Source: Streptomyces sp. NBC_01232 (GTDB taxonomy: Bacteria; Actinomycetota; Actinomycetes; Streptomycetales; Streptomycetaceae). From it: a DNA stretch of 64,000 nucleotides. Both the position numbers and the translations under genes were made by a program. This document shows positions 60,281 through 64,000 of this stretch, one piece after another. The first letter of the stretch is position 1, and each line of letters starts with the position of its first letter. The DNA lies in assembly GCF_035989885.1 (NCBI RefSeq), contig NZ_CP108518.1, positions 7,741,001 to 7,805,000 on the forward strand, written 5' to 3'. The notes beneath the pieces were generated by a model that ran no database searches, was not told where the DNA came from, and was given only the letters and a program-made list of their open reading frames with translations.

Positions 60281-61941
60281 GAGGCGAGCCCTTCGGCGAG
60301 CGGACCCAGCGCGAGGGCGGGGAAGTAGGTCAGACCGGCGATGATGAGGATCGTGCCGACGAGCAGCCCGGTGTACAGCGGCTTGTCCGTGCGCAGGGTT
60401 CCCGCGGTGGCGGGTACGGGCCGCTGTTCGGCGAGCGAGCCGGCCAGCGCGAGGACGAACACGATCGGCAGGAAGCGGCCGAGCAGCATGGCGATGCCGA
60501 TGGTGCTGTTGAACCACTGCGTGTCGGCGTTCAGGCCCGCGAAGGCGGAGCCGTTGTTGTTGGCGCCCGAGGTGTAGGCGTAGAGGATCTCGGAGAAGCC
60601 GTGCGCTCCCGGGTTGGCCATCGAGTTGCCCGGGGTGGGCAGGGCCATCGCCGCGGCGGTGAAGCAGAGCACCAGCGCCGGGGTGACCAGGATGTAGCAG
60701 GCGGCCAGCTTGATCTGCCGAGTGCCGATCTTCTTGCCCAGGTACTCCGGGGTACGGCCGACCATGAGGCCGGCGATGAACACCGCGATGATCGCCATGA
60801 TCAGCATGCCGTAGAGGCCCGAGCCCACGCCGCCGGGCGCGATCTCGCCGAGCTGCATGCCCAGCAGGGTGATGCCGCCACCGAGGCCGGTGTAGGAGGA
60901 GTGGAAGGAGTTCACCGCTCCCGTCGAGGTCAGCGTGGTCGCGACGGCGAAGGTCGCCGATCCGGCGATGCCGAAGCGGGTCTCCTTGCCCTCCATCGCC
61001 CCGCCCGCGGCCTGCAGCGCCGGGCCGTGGTGCGCGAACTCGGTCCACATCATCAGCGCGGTGAAGCCGATCCAGATGGTGGCCATCGTGGCGAGGATCG
61101 CGTAGCCCTGCCGCAGGCTGCCGACCATCCGGCCGAAGGTACGGGTCAGCGCGAACGGGATCAGCAGGATCAGGAAGATCTCGAAGACGTTCGAGAACGG
61201 GTTGGGGTTCTCGAAGGGGTGGGCGGAGTTGGCGTTGAAGTAGCCACCGCCATTGGTGCCCAGTTCCTTGATGACCTCCTGCGAGGCGACCGCCCCGCCG
61301 TTCCACTGCTGACTGCCACCCGTGAACTGGCCGACCTCGTGGATGCCGGCGAAGTTCTGGATCGCCCCGCACGCGACGAGGATCAGCGCGCCCGCCACCG
61401 AGATCGGCAGCAGGATCCGGACGGTGCCGCGCACCAGGTCCGCCCAGAAGTTGCCGAGCTCCCCGGTGCGGGAGCGCGCGAAGCCCCGTACGAGGGCCAC
61501 CGCGACGGCCATGCCGACCGCGGCGGAGACGAAGTTCTGGACCGCGAGGCCACCGGTCTGGACGACGTGGCCCATGGCCTGCTCGCCGTAGTACGACTGC
61601 CAGTTGGTGTTGGCGACGAACGACGCGGCGGTGTTGAACGCCTGGTCCGGGTCTATCGAGGCGAAGCCGAGCGAGCCCGGGAGGCTGCCCTGCAGACGCT
61701 GCAGGGCGTAGAGGAACAGGACGCTCACCGCCGAGAAGGCGAGGACGCCGCGCAGGTAGGCGGGCCAGCGCATCTCGGCGGACGGGTTGGCGCCGATGGC
61801 CTTGTAGATCCACTTCTCAGGGCGGTAGTGCCGCTCGGACGAGTAGACCCGGGCCATGTGGTCGCCCAGCGGACGGTGGGCCAGCGCGAGCGCGGCGATC
61901 AGCGCGAGGAGCTGGAGCGCACCGGCGGTTTCGGGGCTCAT
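60277..61941 (-). CDS. kdpA: KdpA, K+-translocating subunit
   Basis: 554-aa membrane channel-like subunit with four selectivity-filter-like repeats (e.g. [51 protein letters not shown]). ATG 61941. Partly overlaps kdpB. Confidence 0.96.
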   Translation of the reverse strand: MSPETAGALQLLALIAALALAHRPLGDHMARVYSSERHYRPEKWIYKAIGANPSAEMRWPAYLRGVLAFSAVSVLFLYALQRLQGSLPGSLGFASIDPDQAFNTAASFVANTNWQSYYGEQAMGHVVQTGGLAVQNFVSAAVGMAVAVALVRGFARSRTGELGNFWADLVRGTVRILLPISVAGALILVACGAIQNFAGIHEVGQFTGGSQQWNGGAVASQEVIKELGTNGGGYFNANSAHPFENPNPFSNVFEIFLILLIPFALTRTFGRMVGSLRQGYAILATMATIWIGFTALMMWTEFAHHGPALQAAGGAMEGKETRFGIAGSATFAVATTLTSTGAVNSFHSSYTGLGGGITLLGMQLGEIAPGGVGSGLYGMLIMAIIAVFIAGLMVGRTPEYLGKKIGTRQIKLAACYILVTPALVLCFTAAAMALPTPGNSMANPGAHGFSEILYAYTSGANNNGSAFAGLNADTQWFNSTIGIAMLLGRFLPIVFVLALAGSLAEQRPVPATAGTLRTDKPLYTGLLVGTILIIAGLTYFPALALGPLAEGLAS

Positions 61942-61949
61942 ATCGGTGC

Positions 61950-62039
61950 TCAGAACCTCTCCGGGTACACGAGGGCGAGGACGAGGTATCCGAGCAGGGA
62001 GACGGCCACCACGAGACCGACGATGTTTTCGGCGTTCAC
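61950..62039 (-). CDS. kdpF: KdpF small subunit
   Basis: 29-aa single-span protein ([20 protein letters not shown] ending PERF). GTG 62039 overlaps the stop of the preceding 27-codon ORF (GTGA). Stabilises the Kdp complex in other bacteria. Confidence 0.85.
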   Translation of the reverse strand: MNAENIVGLVVAVSLLGYLVLALVYPERF

Positions 62040-62119
62040 AGCTTGGCCACCCCTCGGGCGACGAGAGCCACCAGCGCGAAGACCGCGACCGTGGTGACGA
62101 CGAAGGCCAGATCGGCCAT
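62036..62119 (-). CDS. 27-aa small membrane protein ahead of kdpF
   Basis: [20 protein letters not shown] followed by ARGVAKL forms one hydrophobic helix with a basic end, preceded by AGGAG 7 nt before its ATG. Its stop overlaps the GTG of kdpF, so the two are translationally coupled. It is shorter than most gene-finder limits. It may be an accessory Kdp subunit. Confidence 0.75.
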   Translation of the reverse strand: MADLAFVVTTVAVFALVALVARGVAKL

Positions 62120-62363
62120 CGTGAGCTCCTGGATGAAGTGATGAGACGGAATCGGCCGTATGGCCGAAGACGAGCAAACCGCGAGCTCAGCGGTGGGTTA
62201 AGCCCCTTTGACGCGCTCCATACGGGCACGGCGGAACTCTTGATGCCGCCCTGACGCGGATACGGCGCGCGGGGGCTCGGCAGCGGTGCGCGAGGCCGCG
62301 GGTGCGCGAGGCCGAGGTGCGCCGGGCCGCCGCCGGCAGCGGAGACCGTGGCCCCGCGAGGCG
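62120..62363 (-). promoter_or_regulatory. Leader of the kdp operon
   Basis: No gene. TCGGCC-GTAT-GGCCGA (62152-62167) forms a small hairpin close to the first kdp start. I do not recognise a riboswitch. The kdpD/kdpE regulator genes are not in the window. Confidence 0.5.
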
Positions 62364-63521
62364 TCAGCGAGGACGGTGGGCGTTGAGCCGGGCCGCCCGG
62401 CGCGTCAGGTGATCGCGTTCGGCGAGGTTGGGTGCCTTCCGGGCCGCCTCGGCGTACAGCCGCGCGGCCGTCACCGGGTCGCCGTCGCGCTCGTGGAGAT
62501 ACGCCGCCACCGCGGCGTGGCGGGGCAGCGAGGCGTCCAGTTCCGCGAGCGCCGCCAGCCCGGCGCGCGGACCGTCGGCCTCACCGACGGCCACGGCGCG
62601 GTTGAGCCGCACGACCGGGCTGTCGGTCAGGCGCGCGAGCTCGTCGTACCACTCGACGATCTGAACCCAGTCCGTCTCCCCGGACGTGGGCGCGTCGGCA
62701 TGGAGCGCCGCGATGGCGGCCTGTGCCTGGAACTCTCCCAGCCGGTCGCGGGCCAGGGCCGCATGCAGGATCCCGATCCCCTCGGCGATCGCCGCGGTGT
62801 CCCACCGGCCGCGGTCCTGCTCGGCGAGCGGCACCAGGCTGCCGTCCGGCGCGGTCCGGCTCGCCCGCCGGGCGTGGTGCAGCAGCATGAGGGCGAGCAG
62901 CCCGGCCACCTCGGGATGGTCGATCGCGGCCGCGAGCTGCCGGGTGAGCCGGATGGCCTCGGCGGCGAGGTCGACGTCGCCCGAGTAGCCCTCGTTGAAC
63001 ACGAGGTAGAGGACGCGCAGCACGGTGGCGACGTCGCCGGGCCGGTCGAGGCGCACGCCGGAGACCGTGCGCTTGGCCCGGCTGATCCGCTGCGCCATGG
63101 TCGCCTCGGGCACCAGGTAGGCCTGGGCGATCTGCCGGGTGGTGAGTCCGCCGACGGCGCGCAGGGTGAGCGCGACCGCGGACGACGGCGTCAGCGACGG
63201 GTGGGCGCACAGGAAGTACAGCTGGAGCGTGTCGTCCGCCGCGGGCGCGGGCCCGGGCGGCGGCTCCTCGTCGACCAGGTCCTCACGCCTGCGGCGGGCG
63301 GTGTCCGCACGGGTCGCGTCGAGGAACCGGCGCCAGGCCACGGTGACCAGCCAGCCCTTCGGCTCCCGTGGCGGGTCGGCCGGCCAGGTGCGGACCGCTT
63401 CGATCAGTGCCTCCTGCACCGCGTCCTCGGCCGCCGCGAAATCGGCTCCGCGACGGACGAGGACGGCGAGCACGCTCGGTGTGAGGCTCCTGAGCAGGGC
63501 CTCGTCCATGGACGAGGTCAC
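62364..63521 (-). CDS. ECF42-type RNA polymerase sigma factor (SigJ-like extended)
   Basis: 385-aa sigma factor: region 2 ([32 protein letters not shown]), region 4 ([20 protein letters not shown]) and a ~200-residue C-terminal extension of TPR-like helices ([33 protein letters not shown]), which in this family replaces a soluble anti-sigma. GTG 63521 overlaps the stop of the DGPF gene, matching the ECF42/DGPF pairing known in Streptomyces. Confidence 0.93.
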   Translation of the reverse strand: MTSSMDEALLRSLTPSVLAVLVRRGADFAAAEDAVQEALIEAVRTWPADPPREPKGWLVTVAWRRFLDATRADTARRRREDLVDEEPPPGPAPAADDTLQLYFLCAHPSLTPSSAVALTLRAVGGLTTRQIAQAYLVPEATMAQRISRAKRTVSGVRLDRPGDVATVLRVLYLVFNEGYSGDVDLAAEAIRLTRQLAAAIDHPEVAGLLALMLLHHARRASRTAPDGSLVPLAEQDRGRWDTAAIAEGIGILHAALARDRLGEFQAQAAIAALHADAPTSGETDWVQIVEWYDELARLTDSPVVRLNRAVAVGEADGPRAGLAALAELDASLPRHAAVAAYLHERDGDPVTAARLYAEAARKAPNLAERDHLTRRAARLNAHRPR

Positions 63522-63925
63522 TCGGTGATGGTGGGCGGCGCGGCCAGGAACGGGCGCAGCTCGAGCCACTCGTGGATCGGCTTCCCGCCCGCCCCCGGGG
63601 CGGCCGACAGCTCTCCGGCCAGCTCGAGGGCGCGCTCGTAGCTGTCGACGTCGATCACCATCCAGCCGGCGATCAGGTCCTTGGTCTCGGCGAACGGGCC
63701 GTCGGTGACGGGCGGGCGCCCCTCGCCGTCGTACCGGACGAACGTTCCCTCGGGGGCGAGCGCCTGGCCGTCGACGAACTCACCGGTGGTCTCGAGCCGG
63801 GCCGCGAAGTCGTGCATGTACTGCATGTGCGCCGAGATCTCCTCGGGCGTCCACCGGTCCATGGGCACGTCGTTGGCCGGAGCCGGGGCGCCGCGGTAGT
63901 GCTTGAGCAGCAGGTACTTGGCCAT
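63518..63925 (-). CDS. DGPF/YCII-related domain protein
   Basis: 135-aa protein with the signature VTDGPFAETKDLIAGWMVID and an MAKYLLLKHYRG opening. ATG 63925 has GGAG. It is the conserved partner of ECF42 sigma factors, usually also a transcription target of them. Biochemical role is unknown. Confidence 0.92.
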   Translation of the reverse strand: MAKYLLLKHYRGAPAPANDVPMDRWTPEEISAHMQYMHDFAARLETTGEFVDGQALAPEGTFVRYDGEGRPPVTDGPFAETKDLIAGWMVIDVDSYERALELAGELSAAPGAGGKPIHEWLELRPFLAAPPTITE

Positions 63926-64000
63926 GGTGCTTCTCCTCGGAGCTGGTGCGACCCATTGTGGCCGCCTTCACCCCGGGGACGGAGCAGACTCCGGGTTCTC

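Noticed and set aside
62120..62363. c-di-AMP (ydaO) riboswitch in the kdp leader
   Set aside because: I could not find the conserved ydaO core in this short leader; only a small hairpin is clear.

Overview
The window is high-GC actinobacterial DNA and almost certainly Streptomyces. Codon third positions are G/C-saturated, GTG starts and ATGA/GTGA overlaps are common, and the gene content is typical of the genus: SARP/AfsR regulators, an AfsA-type butenolide synthase, a Streptomyces subtilisin inhibitor, SpoIIE-type PP2C phosphatases, a class F sortase and a KdpFABC pump. I see no rRNA, tRNA, CRISPR array, prophage or transposase gene. The only mobile DNA recognised is one 160-bp MITE-like element.

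Region 1 (about 1-19 kb) looks like a biosynthetic gene cluster cut by the left edge. It holds a 4'-phosphopantetheinyl transferase (partial), a SARP activator, an FAD-dependent aromatic-type hydroxylase, a DUF1611/DgcN-like P-loop protein translationally coupled to an SMP-30 family protein, a XRE / ImmA-IrrE protease / membrane-protein trio, and a two-component pair whose stop codon carries the MITE. The core follows: a FabG-like ketoreductase and a KAS III-like protein on the minus strand, divergent from ACP, KS-alpha and KS-beta, then an aldo/keto reductase, an MFS exporter, an AfsA-like protein and a HAD phosphatase. AfsA plus phosphatase plus a dedicated ACP/KS pair suggests a beta-ketoacyl chain condensed with dihydroxyacetone phosphate, giving a butenolide, furan or related small molecule. 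The product itself is inferred.

Region 2 (19-30.3 kb) is mixed: two conserved hypotheticals, a MarR/old-yellow-enzyme divergent pair, a HEAT-repeat protein next to a MerR regulator fused to HEAT-like repeats, a secreted protease inhibitor, a small secreted protein, a large AfsR-like regulator and a secreted alpha/beta hydrolase.

The most unusual gene is at 30428-32773. It encodes a 781-residue protein fusing a macro domain (ADP-ribose binding or removal), a uracil-DNA-glycosylase-fold domain with an altered GQDPYH motif, and a vertebrate-type (ARTC-like) ADP-ribosyltransferase. Writer, eraser and DNA-base-binding modules in one chain suggest an undescribed ADP-ribosylation system, possibly for DNA repair, stress or defence.

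Region 3 (33-46 kb) carries two adjacent SpoIIE phosphatases, small hypotheticals, a two-domain VOC protein, a D,D-carboxypeptidase, a Tat-type secreted beta-propeller-like protein, a membrane/HTH gene pair preceded by two tandem palindromes, a secreted protein coupled to a class F sortase, and a protein ending in (Ala-Gly-Pro)n.

Region 4 (46-64 kb) is transport and stress: a CPBP protease, a membrane alpha/beta hydrolase, a SulP transporter next to a P2-type ATPase, a PPK2 kinase with a small partner, a second MarR/old-yellow-enzyme pair with a perfect inverted-repeat operator, kdpFABC preceded by an extra 27-codon membrane ORF, and an ECF42 sigma factor translationally coupled to its DGPF/YCII partner.
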